DNA of 64,000 nt from Flavobacteriaceae bacterium UBA6268 (GTDB lineage: Bacteria; Bacteroidota; Bacteroidia; Flavobacteriales; Flavobacteriaceae). A program made the translations under genes and the position numbers. Below, one piece after another: positions 16,390-24,227 of this stretch. The notes below the pieces were generated by a model. The model did not search any database. It was not told the origin of the DNA and was given only the letters and a program-made list of their open reading frames with translations. The stretch lies in the NCBI GenBank assembly GCA_002440705.1, contig DJVA01000068.1, forward strand, positions 9,690 through 73,689. Reading direction: 5' to 3'. The stretch's first letter is position 1, and each line of letters opens with the position of its first letter.

Positions 16390-17703
16390 ATGGGAACTTT
16401 CCAGATTGAAGGCGGCCATGCATTAAAAGGTGAAATCCGTCCGCAAGGAGCCAAAAATGAAGCGCTTCAAATACTTTGTGCAGTGCTTTTGACCCCCGAG
16501 GAAGTGGTTATTGAAAACATCCCCGATATTGTGGATGTCAATAAGTTGATCACAATTTTGGGCAATCTGGGGGTTAAAATCCAAAAGTTGGGGAAAGGTA
16601 CCTATGCATTCCGATCGGATGCCATCAACCTCAAATACCTCGAATCGGAACAGTTCAAGAAAGAAGGAAGTTCCCTTCGAGGTTCCATCATGATTGTGGG
16701 ACCGCTTTTGGCGCGATTTGGGAAAGGATACATTCCCCGACCTGGAGGTGATAAGATTGGGCGTCGCCGCTTGGATACTCATTTTGAAGGGTTCATCAAG
16801 TTGGGGGCGCAATTTCGCTATAACAAAGAAGAGCGCTTTTATGGGGTGGAAGCACCCAATGGTTTAAAAGGGGCTTACATGCTCCTGGACCAAGCCTCAG
16901 TAACCGGAACCGCCAATATTGTGATGGCTGCAGTTTTGGCAAAAGGAACCACAACCATTTACAATGCGGCCTGTGAGCCCTACCTGCAGCAATTGTGTAG
17001 AATGCTCAATGCGATGGGGGCTAAGATCAGTGGGGTAGGCTCCAACCTGCTTACCATTGAAGGAGTAAAGACCTTAGGGGGCTGTACCCACAAAATCCTT
17101 CCAGACATGATTGAGATAGGAAGTTGGATCGGGTTGGCTGCTATGACTCAAAGTGAGATTACCATCAAGGATGTAAGTTGGGATAACCTAGGCTTGATTC
17201 CAGACACCTTTCGAAAATTGGGAATTACCCTCAAGAAAAAGGGCGATGATATTTTTATTCCCAAGCAAAAAGAATACGAAATCCAAGCCGATATGGATGG
17301 TTCCATCCTTACCATAGCCGATGCCCCTTGGCCGGGGTTTACCCCAGACTTGTTAAGTATTGTACTGGTGATTTGTACCCAAGCCAAAGGAAGTGTCTTG
17401 ATCCATCAAAAGATGTTCGAAAGCCGTTTGTTCTTTGTAGATAAGTTAATCGATATGGGCGCCAAGATTATTTTGTGCGATCCCCATCGGGCTACGGTTA
17501 TTGGACACAATTTTAAGTCGAAACTTAAAGCAACCACCATGGTTTCCCCCGATATTCGGGCAGGGATTTCATTGTTGATTGCAGCACTTTCGGCAAAGGG
17601 CACGAGCACCATCCACAACATTGAACAAATTGATAGGGGCTACGAAAAAATCGATGAGCGGCTACGCGCTATCGGAGCCCGGATTACCAGGGTAGACGCT
17701 TAA
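16390..17703 (+). CDS. murA: UDP-N-acetylglucosamine 1-carboxyvinyltransferase (MurA), Asp-type
   Basis: A 437-residue enzyme for the first committed step of peptidoglycan synthesis: enolpyruvyl transfer from PEP to UDP-GlcNAc. Recognisable blocks are GALKGEIRPQGAKNEAL at the N-terminus, LRGSIMIVGPLLARFGKGYIPRPGG, LDQASVTGTANIVMAA, and RAGISLLIAALSAKGTSTI. The loop that carries Cys115 in E. coli reads GGDKIGRRRLDTH, so the residue is Asp121 (codon 16750-16752). Asp at this site is known from mycobacterial, chlamydial and Borrelia MurA and removes the thiol that fosfomycin alkylates; insensitivity is therefore predicted. The substitution seems clade-typical rather than recent. Confidence 0.97.
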   Translation: MGTFQIEGGHALKGEIRPQGAKNEALQILCAVLLTPEEVVIENIPDIVDVNKLITILGNLGVKIQKLGKGTYAFRSDAINLKYLESEQFKKEGSSLRGSIMIVGPLLARFGKGYIPRPGGDKIGRRRLDTHFEGFIKLGAQFRYNKEERFYGVEAPNGLKGAYMLLDQASVTGTANIVMAAVLAKGTTTIYNAACEPYLQQLCRMLNAMGAKISGVGSNLLTIEGVKTLGGCTHKILPDMIEIGSWIGLAAMTQSEITIKDVSWDNLGLIPDTFRKLGITLKKKGDDIFIPKQKEYEIQADMDGSILTIADAPWPGFTPDLLSIVLVICTQAKGSVLIHQKMFESRLFFVDKLIDMGAKIILCDPHRATVIGHNFKSKLKATTMVSPDIRAGISLLIAALSAKGTSTIHNIEQIDRGYEKIDERLRAIGARITRVDA

Positions 17704-17707
17704 TAAC

Positions 17708-18283
17708 TCAACTTTTCTGTTTATTGATTTCGTCCTGAAGCTTTCGACGCAACTGTTGCTCGCGTTCCAAAGCGCGTTGGCGATGTGCCTCAAATTCTGT
17801 TTCCGTTTCAGCGAGCTTTAAATTGGAGGCTTTGGTAATGGCGTTGCTGTTTCTAAAACGGTACGAAAGGATAAGGGAAAGCAATACCAAAGCCCCTATA
17901 ATAGTCCATAAGATGATTTGATAGGTCGATTTTTTAAGCAACAACCCAAAAAACACAATTCCATCTTCTTTCTTCTGTGAATCGGCTAGTTGTAGCTGTA
18001 ATTGGTTTACGGATTGTTTTAAGGAATCGATAGTTCCCTCAAGCGTTTGGATGTGGTCGATGTTGGTTCCAATGGTAGCTTCAAGGCCTTTGACAGAATC
18101 CAAGACGCTTTTCCTTAATTCATTCAATTTATAAATTTTCACCACTTTGTAGTCCTCATAGCGGTTAGATTTGTCGATGACCTCGGTAAATTGGTCTTCA
18201 AGGGAACTCTTTTCTTGGGCACAAAAGGTTGAAGAAAGTGCCAAGGCAAACAAAAGGATAATTAAGTGGCGGTTTTTTTTCAT
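17708..18283 (-). CDS. Membrane-anchored coiled-coil protein (often mislabelled tRNA methyltransferase)
   Basis: A 191-residue protein. The signal peptide is MKKNRHLIILLFALALSSTFCAQ. An exported coiled coil follows (about 25-110, with IQTLEGTIDSLKQSVNQLQLQL heptads). One transmembrane helix (about 120-142, IILWTIIGALVLLSLILSY) leads to a cytoplasmic charged helix (LAETETEFEAHRQRALEREQQLRRKLQ). Flavobacterial homologues are frequently labelled tRNA (guanine-N1)-methyltransferase, but no SPOUT or knot motif is visible here, so I do not support that name. It converges on murA with a 4-bp gap and no terminator between them. Confidence 0.8.
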   Translation of the reverse strand: MKKNRHLIILLFALALSSTFCAQEKSSLEDQFTEVIDKSNRYEDYKVVKIYKLNELRKSVLDSVKGLEATIGTNIDHIQTLEGTIDSLKQSVNQLQLQLADSQKKEDGIVFFGLLLKKSTYQIILWTIIGALVLLSLILSYRFRNSNAITKASNLKLAETETEFEAHRQRALEREQQLRRKLQDEINKQKS

Positions 18284-18359
18284 GGGGATGTAGGGTATTA
18301 ATCCCGCAACATTAAAAAAAAATGATGGGCCATACCCAACATTTTTAAGGGTTTATCAT

Positions 18360-18596
18360 TTATTTAACAAGCTCCAATTCTTCATTGTAACAAAAGCTAA
18401 GTGCACCAGATGGGCATTTTTTTATTTGCTCAATAATGTTGAGTGTAGCAGCGGCTTCCAAATCGATCCACGGAATGACCGAGGCGCGGAAAACCTCTGA
18501 AAGTCCCTGGCAACAACGGTCGGAGTGGGTACAGATTTTAGGGTCATAGGATACGGTAATTTCTTGGTTTCGGAAGCAATTTTCCAATGTTTTCAT
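18360..18596 (-). CDS. YjdI-type (4Fe-4S) mono-cluster protein
   Basis: A 78-residue protein. The start is placed at MKTLENC (18596), since the longer frame begins with an implausible hydrophobic AT-rich stretch. The motif VSYDPKICTHSDRCCQGL with later IKKCPSGALSF gives the C-x5-C-C ... CP arrangement of the Fer4_19/YjdI family, which carries one [4Fe-4S] cluster. Such proteins usually pair with an N-acetyltransferase or other small redox partner; none is adjacent here. Its role is likely electron transfer or storage, not established. Confidence 0.85.
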   Translation of the reverse strand: MKTLENCFRNQEITVSYDPKICTHSDRCCQGLSEVFRASVIPWIDLEAAATLNIIEQIKKCPSGALSFCYNEELELVK

Positions 18597-18693
18597 GGTC
18601 AAATTATTTGGGGGCCAATAAATTATCTGGCGCAAAAACACCGTTAAATATATATAAATAATCGACAAAAAACATAAATAAGGAAAATTCTTA

Positions 18694-20007
18694 CTAATTT
18701 TCTAAAGCAGCCTTATATGCTGATAGGCATCTTTCCCTTGCCATTTTGTGTTCCACTATTGGAGCTGGATAGGCCTCGGAACCCCATTCTGGTATCCATT
18801 TTTTTAGATACTTGTGATCTTTGTCAAACTTTTCTATCTGAGTGGTTGGGTTGAAAATCCGAAAGTAAGGGGCTGCGTCCACACCACTTCCAGCAGCCCA
18901 TTGCCAGTTGCCAACATTGCTGGATAGTTCGTAATCCAGCAATTTTTCTGCGAAATAGGTTTCGCCCCAGCGCCAATCTATCAAAAGGTGTTTGCACAGA
19001 AAACTTGCCACAACCATCCGCACCCTGTTGTGCATGTACCCTGTGCTGTTCAATTCGCGCATACCGGCATCCACAAGTGGGTATCCGGTTTTTCCTGCTT
19101 TCCATTTTTCAAATTCATTTTCATTATTTCTCCAAACAATGCGGTCGTATTGAGATTTAAAAGCTTTATCTGTCGTGTGGGGAAAATGCCAGAGTATTTG
19201 CATGAAGAACTCCCTCCAAATCAATTCCTTTAAAAAAGTGGTGTTCGGGGATTGTTGTGCCTTTTGCAGGAGGGAACGGTATCCAATTGTTCCAAAGCGC
19301 AAATGCGGGGATAGGTGGGTTGTACCATACTCCATGGCAGGAAAATTCCGTGTTTTTTCATAATCGGTCAAGGTGTTTTCCGAAATAGTATAAGGCTTCA
19401 CTTTTTGAACGGAATTTTCGAAACCAATTGCTTTAAGATCCAAATTGGGTAGTTTTTCCCCTTTCAGTAGCTTTTTGTAATGGGGTTTGGGATCGTAGGC
19501 TTTGAGAGAGCCTAACGTGCTGCATTTTTGCATCCATGCTTTCATGTATGGGGTATAGACCACATAGGGGGAGCCATCGACTTTTACCACTTCATCCATT
19601 TCAAAAAGGACTTGGTCTTTAAAGGTATGAAACCCGATGGCCTTCCCTTCAAGGAATTTTAAAATTTCTGCATCGCGCTTTAAGGCATAGGGCTCATAAT
19701 CGCGATTGCATACGATGTGTTGCACATCAAAATCGCGGCACACTCGTTCAAATACGTCTTTTGGATGACCATGATAAATGCCCAAATCACTACCAAGCGA
19801 CTGCAATTCAACTTTCATTTGTTGCAGGGTGTCGTGAATAAAATTTACGCGAGCATCGTTTTTGGGTAGGCGTTGTAAAATATTGGTATCGAAAATGAAC
19901 AAGGGCAGCACCGGATAGTTCCCGTTAAGTACTTTGAAGAAACCTACATTGTCCTCAAGGCGTAAATCCCGTCTAAACCAGAAAATAGTTACTTTAGACC
20001 TGCTCAT
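18694..20007 (-). CDS. phr: Deoxyribodipyrimidine photolyase / cryptochrome family
   Basis: A 437-residue flavoprotein. The N-terminal Rossmann antenna domain begins TIFWFRRDLRLEDNVGFF. The C-terminal FAD domain has FLKELIWREFFMQILWHFP, TGYPLVDAGMRELNSTGYMHNRVRMVVASFLCKHLLIDWRWGE and the signature NVGNWQWAAGSGVDAAPYFRIFNP. These match class I CPD photolyases, with the Trp residues needed for electron transfer present in this stretch. It repairs UV cyclobutane dimers with blue light. It overlaps the upstream SDR gene by 4 bp (ATGA) and is the last gene of an SRPBCC-SDR-phr operon. Confidence 0.95.
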   Translation of the reverse strand: MSRSKVTIFWFRRDLRLEDNVGFFKVLNGNYPVLPLFIFDTNILQRLPKNDARVNFIHDTLQQMKVELQSLGSDLGIYHGHPKDVFERVCRDFDVQHIVCNRDYEPYALKRDAEILKFLEGKAIGFHTFKDQVLFEMDEVVKVDGSPYVVYTPYMKAWMQKCSTLGSLKAYDPKPHYKKLLKGEKLPNLDLKAIGFENSVQKVKPYTISENTLTDYEKTRNFPAMEYGTTHLSPHLRFGTIGYRSLLQKAQQSPNTTFLKELIWREFFMQILWHFPHTTDKAFKSQYDRIVWRNNENEFEKWKAGKTGYPLVDAGMRELNSTGYMHNRVRMVVASFLCKHLLIDWRWGETYFAEKLLDYELSSNVGNWQWAAGSGVDAAPYFRIFNPTTQIEKFDKDHKYLKKWIPEWGSEAYPAPIVEHKMARERCLSAYKAALEN

Positions 20008-20705
20008 GAAGGTATTTTAAGAGTCCCCATTCCTCCATCCACTGCAACAGTTTGTCCAGTGATCCAGGAAGCATTGTCACTAAGCAAGAAAGCGGCCATT
20101 TGTGCAATATCCAAAGACGATCCAATTCGGTTCAGGGGATGGCGTGTGGCCATTTTTTCTTTTTTGTCCTGGCTCGAAAGTAATTTGGAAGCAAGGGGTG
20201 TATCGGTTAAAGAGGGGGCAATCACATTCACTCGAAATTTTGGGGCATATTCGGCAGCCAAAGATTTGGCAAATCCTTCAACAGCCCCTTTGGCCGCCGC
20301 TATGCTCGTATGAAATGGCATTCCACTTTGTACGGCGACGGTGCTGAAAAAAACCAAACTGGCTTGTTCCGATTGTTTCAATTTGGGCAAGAGGGCCTGT
20401 GTGGTTTTGACCAATCCCAAAAAATTAAGCTCCAAGTCTTGTAAAAAATCGTTGGGCTTTAGGAGGTGAAACGGTTTTAGGTTGATGCTTCCGGGGCAGT
20501 AAACCAATCCATCCAGCTTATCTGGAATTTGCAACGACGCTACATCATCGTTTAATGCATCAAAGGGAAGGTATTCGCAATTGGGGGGAAGGTGGCCTTG
20601 AGTGCGTGATGCAACAATAACCCTATGTTCAGCGATCAAAAGCTGGGCAAGGGATTGTCCAATCCCGTAGGAGCCACCAACCAGCAGTATGGTTTTTCTT
20701 TTCAT
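20004..20705 (-). CDS. Short-chain dehydrogenase/reductase (SDR)
   Basis: A 233-residue Rossmann enzyme. The cofactor loop is ILLVGGSYGIGQSLAQ (GGxxGIG). NAG is replaced by YCPGSIN. The usual active-site Ser is near VFFSTVAVQSGMP. The usual YxxxK is replaced: the segment reads FHTSIAAAKGAVEGFAKSLA, so His or Thr stands where catalytic Tyr normally sits while Lys is kept. The C-terminal ITGQTVAVDGGMG is typical. The missing Tyr suggests an atypical or non-reductase role. It is co-transcribed with a photolyase, which is common in marine bacteria, but its substrate is unknown. Confidence 0.88.
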   Translation of the reverse strand: MKRKTILLVGGSYGIGQSLAQLLIAEHRVIVASRTQGHLPPNCEYLPFDALNDDVASLQIPDKLDGLVYCPGSINLKPFHLLKPNDFLQDLELNFLGLVKTTQALLPKLKQSEQASLVFFSTVAVQSGMPFHTSIAAAKGAVEGFAKSLAAEYAPKFRVNVIAPSLTDTPLASKLLSSQDKKEKMATRHPLNRIGSSLDIAQMAAFLLSDNASWITGQTVAVDGGMGTLKIPS

Positions 20706-21169
20706 GCGTGTTGCGGATCAAAAATTTCAGTAAGCTTTTGCCTCCTGAATTCAAATATTTTTTCCAATTTCGGTCGAATCAAAAGCGGTTCCATCCATTG
20801 GCCAAGAATTCCGAATGGGAGCTTATAGTGAATGAGGTCTTCCATTTCGACCCCCTCATCTTTCTCCTTCAAAAAGTGTTTGTGATGCCATAAGGCGTAG
20901 GGTCCAAAACGTTGTTCGTCCACAAAATAAGAACGGTCTGCTACGTGGGTAATTTCAGTGATCCATTTGGTTTTAATGCTGCTGAAAGGTCGAACCCAGT
21001 ATTCGATAATTTGCCCCGGGTACATACCCTTATCAGCTCCGGAAATAATCTCGAAGCCCATTTCGGAAGGCGTAATCCGACAAAGGTTTTTTGGGTCTGA
21101 AAGAAATTCCCAAGCGGTGTCAATGGTTGTGGGAAGCCATTGGGTGGTATGCAATGAATGAATTTTCAA
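20702..21169 (-). CDS. SRPBCC family protein (CDP/MFAP-like ligand-binding)
   Basis: A 155-residue single-domain protein with the SRPBCC fold: HSLHTTQWLPTTIDTAWEFLSDPKNLCRITP (strand then helix), the central strands MGFEIISG and IEYWVRPFSSIKTKWITEI, RFGPYALWHHKHFLKE, and a C-terminal helix after WMEPLLIRPKLEKIFEFRRQKL. Such proteins bind small hydrophobic ligands. It is the first gene of the operon with SDR and photolyase (ATGA overlap), preceded by a consensus promoter. An ancillary role in light or UV response is inferred only from position. Confidence 0.88.
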   Translation of the reverse strand: MKIHSLHTTQWLPTTIDTAWEFLSDPKNLCRITPSEMGFEIISGADKGMYPGQIIEYWVRPFSSIKTKWITEITHVADRSYFVDEQRFGPYALWHHKHFLKEKDEGVEMEDLIHYKLPFGILGQWMEPLLIRPKLEKIFEFRRQKLTEIFDPQHA

Positions 21170-21183
21170 GAGCTCCTTTTGTG

Positions 21184-21214
21184 TAAAGATAAGCTTTGTT
21201 TAATCAATAACAAA
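21184..21214 (-). promoter_or_regulatory. Promoter of SRPBCC-SDR-photolyase operon
   Basis: On the minus strand, TTTG (21214-21211), exactly 19 bp, then TATCTTTA (21191-21184), one mismatch from consensus. It ends 14 bp before the ATG at 21169, and an AAAGGAGC Shine-Dalgarno-like stretch lies between them. Confidence 0.75.
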
Positions 21215-21231
21215 TATCTTTAAACAAAATA

Positions 21232-21348
21232 TCATTTCTTCAAGGAGAGCACTTCTCGATTCATCATATGCAAGCGTCGCCATTTGGTTTGCCCTTTGGG
21301 AGGCGCCTGGGATTTTTTTCGGAAATAGCTTTTGAGATTCTTTAGCAT
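21232..21348 (-). CDS. Candidate small basic protein (38 aa)
   Basis: An open frame of 38 codons from the ATG at 21348 to the TGA at 21234. It encodes a strongly basic peptide: it begins MLKNLKSYFRKKSQAPPKGQ and continues with TKWRRLHMMNREV, ending in SLKK. A TATCTTTA -7-like element at 21367-21360 would leave almost no leader. The frame ends before the promoter of the photolyase operon. I do not recognise a family. It could be a genuine small protein or chance; the base composition and basic content suggest it is not random, but evidence is thin. Confidence 0.33.
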   Translation of the reverse strand: MLKNLKSYFRKKSQAPPKGQTKWRRLHMMNREVLSLKK

Positions 21349-21506
21349 TTTTTTGTTTATAAAGATACGCAGAATTCTTGAATTTATTAAGAAATCACTT
21401 ACAATTAACCATTTATTGGCATGGCGAATAAGCTCAAATCGGTTTCCTAAAGTTTATTTAATTCCTTTTTAAGGTTTTGTTAACTAAAACGCGACTTTGC
21501 AACCTG

Positions 21507-21514
21507 TATCTTTA
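21507..21514 (+). promoter_or_regulatory. -7-like element of the DUF2911 gene
   Basis: TATCTTTA ends 30 bp before the ATG at 21545. A TTTTG lies 27 bp upstream, longer than the usual spacing, so the assignment is tentative. Confidence 0.4.
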
Positions 21515-21544
21515 GGTCGAAACAACGTAAAAAACTAAAATATT

Positions 21545-22408
21545 ATGATCAAAAAACTTCTACTATTTATGGGAATTGGAGCGCTAGCCACTGCGGGTTA
21601 TGCCCAGATTGAAACTCCAGCACCCAGTCCTTTCCAAAAAATCGAACAAAAAGTGGGACTTACGGATGTCACCCTAGAGTATTCAAGACCATCTATGAAA
21701 GGGCGGAAAATTTTTGGCGATTTGGTTCCCTATGGAAATCTTTGGAGAACGGGGGCCAATGCCAATACGAAAATTACATTTAGCGACAGTGTGAGCATTG
21801 AGGGTAAAAAAATAGGTCCAGGCTCTTATGCCATTTACACCAAACCTTCAGCAGGTTCTTGGGAAGTGTACCTTTATTCCGATGCCTCCAACTGGGGTAC
21901 CCCACAAAAGTGGGATGAAACCAAGGTGGCTGCCATGGCCAACATGCGGGTACACCGTATGACCACTCCCATGGAAACGTTCACCATGTCATTCGACGAC
22001 CTTAAGAATGATTCGGCCAATTTAACGATGCTCTGGGAAGATGTGTATGTGAGTTTGCCCATTCAGTTTCCAACCGATAAATTGGTGACCTCCAACATCC
22101 AGCGGGTGATGAACGGACCATCGTCTGGCGATTACTACAGCGCGGCAGTGTACTACCTGGAATCCGGGAAGGACATCGAAAAAGCAAAAATGTGGATTGA
22201 TAAGGCCATCGAAATGAGGGAACAGCCCGCTTTCTGGTTTTACCGTCAACAATCGTTGATTTATGCAAAATCCGGAGACAAAAAAGGAGCCATCAAAGCA
22301 GCGAAAAAATCGCTGGAATTGGCTCAAGCAGCTGGAAATGCCGATTATGTGGCATTGAACACAAAATCATTGGAGGTTTGGGAAGGAAGGAAAATGGAAG
22401 ATAAATAA
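21545..22408 (+). CDS. DUF2911 domain-containing secreted protein with TPR-like C-terminus
   Basis: A 287-residue exported protein. The signal peptide is MIKKLLLFMGIGALATAGYAQ. The DUF2911 domain spans about 30-180 (VTLEYSRPSMKGRKIFGDLVPYGNLWRTGANANTKITFS and GSYAIYTKPSAGSWEVYLY). A TPR-like pair follows (YYSAAVYYLESGKDIEKAKMWIDKAIEM and SGDKKGAIKAAKKSLELAQ). The domain is common in Bacteroidota and its function is unknown. It is monocistronic: a hairpin terminator follows and the next gene converges. Confidence 0.9.
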   Translation: MIKKLLLFMGIGALATAGYAQIETPAPSPFQKIEQKVGLTDVTLEYSRPSMKGRKIFGDLVPYGNLWRTGANANTKITFSDSVSIEGKKIGPGSYAIYTKPSAGSWEVYLYSDASNWGTPQKWDETKVAAMANMRVHRMTTPMETFTMSFDDLKNDSANLTMLWEDVYVSLPIQFPTDKLVTSNIQRVMNGPSSGDYYSAAVYYLESGKDIEKAKMWIDKAIEMREQPAFWFYRQQSLIYAKSGDKKGAIKAAKKSLELAQAAGNADYVALNTKSLEVWEGRKMEDK

Positions 22409-22428
22409 TTTGGTTGCATAACTCCCTT

Positions 22429-22456
22429 AAAGCGCTCTTATCGGGGCGCTTTTTTT
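22429..22456 (+). terminator. Terminator of the DUF2911 gene
   Basis: AAAGCGC pairs with GCGCTTT across a 10-nt loop and is followed by more T. The T-run reaches the last codon of the convergent AraC gene, so transcription from both sides meets here. Confidence 0.8.
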
Positions 22457-23336
22457 ATGCCAAAACCTTTGTGAGTTCGTTACGGTACTGGGAAGGACTT
22501 TTTCCGGTAAATTCCTTGAACTTTTTGCTGAAATGGGAAAAATTATTGAAGCCGCACTCAAAACAAACATCGGTAATACTTAGGTGTTGTTCGGCCAATA
22601 GCTTGGAAGCATGCACCAAGCGGTATTCGTTAACAAACTGCGTAAAGGTCTTTCCCGTTTTGTTCTTGAAGTACCGGCTAAAGGCTGGTTCGGTCATGCT
22701 TACTTTGTCGGAAATTTCTTCTAGGGAAATGACCCTCGTGAAGTTGCTGCTTACAAAACTATAAATGGTATCGAGCCGGGCAGTGTCTTGGGGCTTGGAC
22801 TCCAGGATAACGTTTTCTGCGTTTAAGATCGTGTAATCCTTGCTTTCGGCCATTTCTTGGAGGAGGTTCAAAAATCCCATCAATCGGTCAAAGGAGGGTA
22901 CGTCTAAAAGGGCTTCAATTTTTGGGCCTATGTGTTCTTTTGTTTGTTCGTGAAAAACGATGCCCTGCTTGCTTCGTGCCAATAATTGTTTTACCGAAGC
23001 CATTTCGGGTGCTTCAAAAAAATCGTCGCCCAAAAAATCTTCCCTAGCCTGGATCACTACTTCACTTTTGTTTTTGGTTAAACGATCGGTGAAACCAAAA
23101 TGGGGCAGATTGGCCCCAATGAATATCAAATCTCCGTCATTGTAATAGGAAATATGATTACCAATGTGCCGTTTTCCGCTTCCACCATTAACGTACACAA
23201 TCTCCATTTCGGGATGGTAGTGCCAAGATGGAGGGTTTTCGCTGTTGAACTCCTTAAAGTTGTTCACCGTAAGCGAACTCCCATGCGAAGGTGCAATGGA
23301 TTCGAAAAGGGGCGTCTTCTTCATTTTTTCTTTCAA
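22455..23336 (-). CDS. AraC family transcriptional regulator with cupin sensor domain
   Basis: A 293-residue regulator. The N-terminal cupin (about 30-110, with SWHYHPEMEIVYVNGGSGKRHIGNH and GDLIFIGANLPHFGF) likely binds a small ligand such as a sugar. The C-terminal AraC double helix-turn-helix (about 195-290) includes ISLEEISDKVSMTEPAFSRYFKNKTGKTFTQFVNEYRL and LSITDVCFECGFNNFSHFSKKFKEFTGKSPSQYR. The start may be Met1 (23336) or Met5 (23324); a TACCTTTG overlapping Met1 would favour Met5 if it is the active promoter. No obvious catabolic target is adjacent. Confidence 0.92.
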   Translation of the reverse strand: MKEKMKKTPLFESIAPSHGSSLTVNNFKEFNSENPPSWHYHPEMEIVYVNGGSGKRHIGNHISYYNDGDLIFIGANLPHFGFTDRLTKNKSEVVIQAREDFLGDDFFEAPEMASVKQLLARSKQGIVFHEQTKEHIGPKIEALLDVPSFDRLMGFLNLLQEMAESKDYTILNAENVILESKPQDTARLDTIYSFVSSNFTRVISLEEISDKVSMTEPAFSRYFKNKTGKTFTQFVNEYRLVHASKLLAEQHLSITDVCFECGFNNFSHFSKKFKEFTGKSPSQYRNELTKVLA

Positions 23337-23367
23337 AGGTAATAGGGATTGAAAGGGTTTATCTGTG

Positions 23368-23375
23368 CAAAATTA
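23368..23375 (-). promoter_or_regulatory. -7 element TAATTTTG of the AraC gene
   Basis: On the minus strand TAATTTTG ends 31 bp before Met1 (23336). A second match, TACCTTTG (23341-23334), overlaps Met1. Which one is used decides the start codon. Confidence 0.5.
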
Positions 23376-23521
23376 ACGAAAATATGTGGTATTTTAACAT
23401 TAACCATTTGTTAACACGGCTTCTATGGTAAAATAGCACATATATCAGCAAATAGCGTAGGAGTGTAGATGGTAGGATTGCCCCATCTTTGTACCATCAT
23501 TAATCATTAAAACGAAACGTT

Positions 23522-23854
23522 ATGAAAACACTCAAAAATGTAATGCTTGCAGGACTATTTGCGATGACCATGAACAGCTATGCCAATAACGTACCTGTTT
23601 TTGACATCGACGGAAATGTAACCATCAGCCAAGAGGCCGATAAGGTGCAGGTTTCCATCCTCAATACTGCCAATGTTACCTATCAATTAATCATCTACAG
23701 CGAAGATGGAACCTTGGTTTACAAGGGTTGGTTGGGTAATGCGGTAAGTCTTGGAAGAGCATTCGATTTTCAAACAGCCCAAAAAGGTACCTATACCTTT
23801 AAATTAATTTCCAAGGAAGGGGCTTTGTTTGAACAAGACGTTAAAATCGGTTAA
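23522..23854 (+). CDS. Small secreted beta-sandwich protein
   Basis: A 110-residue protein. The signal peptide is about 1-22 (MKTLKNVMLAGLFAMTMNSYA). The remainder is strand-rich: VQVSILNTANVTYQLIIYSEDGTLVYKGWLG, GRAFDFQTAQKGTYTFKLISKEGALFEQDVKIG. The pattern resembles a stand-alone DUF3244- or T9SS-tail-like beta-sandwich, but the final KxxK tail of a sorting signal is absent, so it probably stays in the periplasm. I cannot assign a function. It is monocistronic with a strong terminator. Confidence 0.72.
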   Translation: MKTLKNVMLAGLFAMTMNSYANNVPVFDIDGNVTISQEADKVQVSILNTANVTYQLIIYSEDGTLVYKGWLGNAVSLGRAFDFQTAQKGTYTFKLISKEGALFEQDVKIG

Positions 23855-23883
23855 TTGTGATTTTAATTTTTGGTCGTTAGAAG

Positions 23884-23912
23884 AAAGGGCTGCCTTGGCA
23901 GCCCTTTTTTAT
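23884..23912 (+). terminator. Terminator after small secreted protein gene
   Basis: An 11-bp stem (AAAGGGCTGCC / GGCAGCCCTTT) with a 2-nt loop, followed by further T. Confidence 0.92.
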
Positions 23913-24109
23913 TTTTACTTTTTTGGGTAGGGTAGTTCCTTAAGTAACTGTTATAAATACAGAAAGAAAGATTACCAAGCGTCTTTTCTTTCATCTATTT
24001 GAATGAGCCCTTTGGCAAGCTTTTTGCAAGTTACAGAGAACGTTAGTAAATGAAACATAAAGTAAGCAATGAGATTGCCTCTAAAAAGACCCATTTGCTA
24101 TGAAAACGT
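23913..24109 (+). other. Intergenic stretch with possible small transcript
   Basis: Together with its flanking terminators this is a 373-bp gap between genes. It holds no convincing ORF: one 17-codon frame starts at the ATG at 24050 (M K H K V S N E) and ends at 24103. It has an imperfect inverted repeat at 23961-23992 (GAAAGAAAGA / TCTTTTCTTTC) and then a second terminator at 24110-24146. A terminator not preceded by a gene suggests a small RNA or leader transcript ending there. No consensus TAnnTTTG promoter was found inside. Confidence 0.3.
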
Positions 24110-24146
24110 AACCCTCCGCAATCCCGTGGAGGGTTTTGTTTTTTGA
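24110..24146 (+). terminator. Orphan rho-independent terminator
   Basis: AACCCTCC pairs with GGAGGGTT (10-nt loop) and is followed by a T-rich tail. The last gene upstream already has its own terminator at 23884, so this one serves an unseen transcript. Confidence 0.75.
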
Positions 24147-24176
24147 ATATTTGAGAAGAAGAAACGTCATGCTCGC

Positions 24177-24207
24177 TTGGACGTGCAAAACACAATCCCT
24201 ACCTTTG
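24177..24207 (+). promoter_or_regulatory. Consensus promoter of the cyclophilin-FKBP gene
   Basis: TTG (24177-24179), 20 bp, then TACCTTTG (24200-24207). It ends 20 bp before the ATG at 24228. It rules out the longer frame that starts with the same TTG. Confidence 0.82.
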
Positions 24208-24227
24208 TGCGATTCAAAAAACACACC

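Noticed and set aside
17708..18283. Label 'tRNA (guanine-N1)-methyltransferase' for the coiled-coil membrane protein
   Set aside because: It has a signal peptide, a coiled coil and one membrane helix; no methyltransferase fold can be seen.
24177..24227. Upstream TTG start for the cyclophilin-FKBP protein
   Set aside because: The same TTG is the -33 box of a consensus promoter, so translation must start later.
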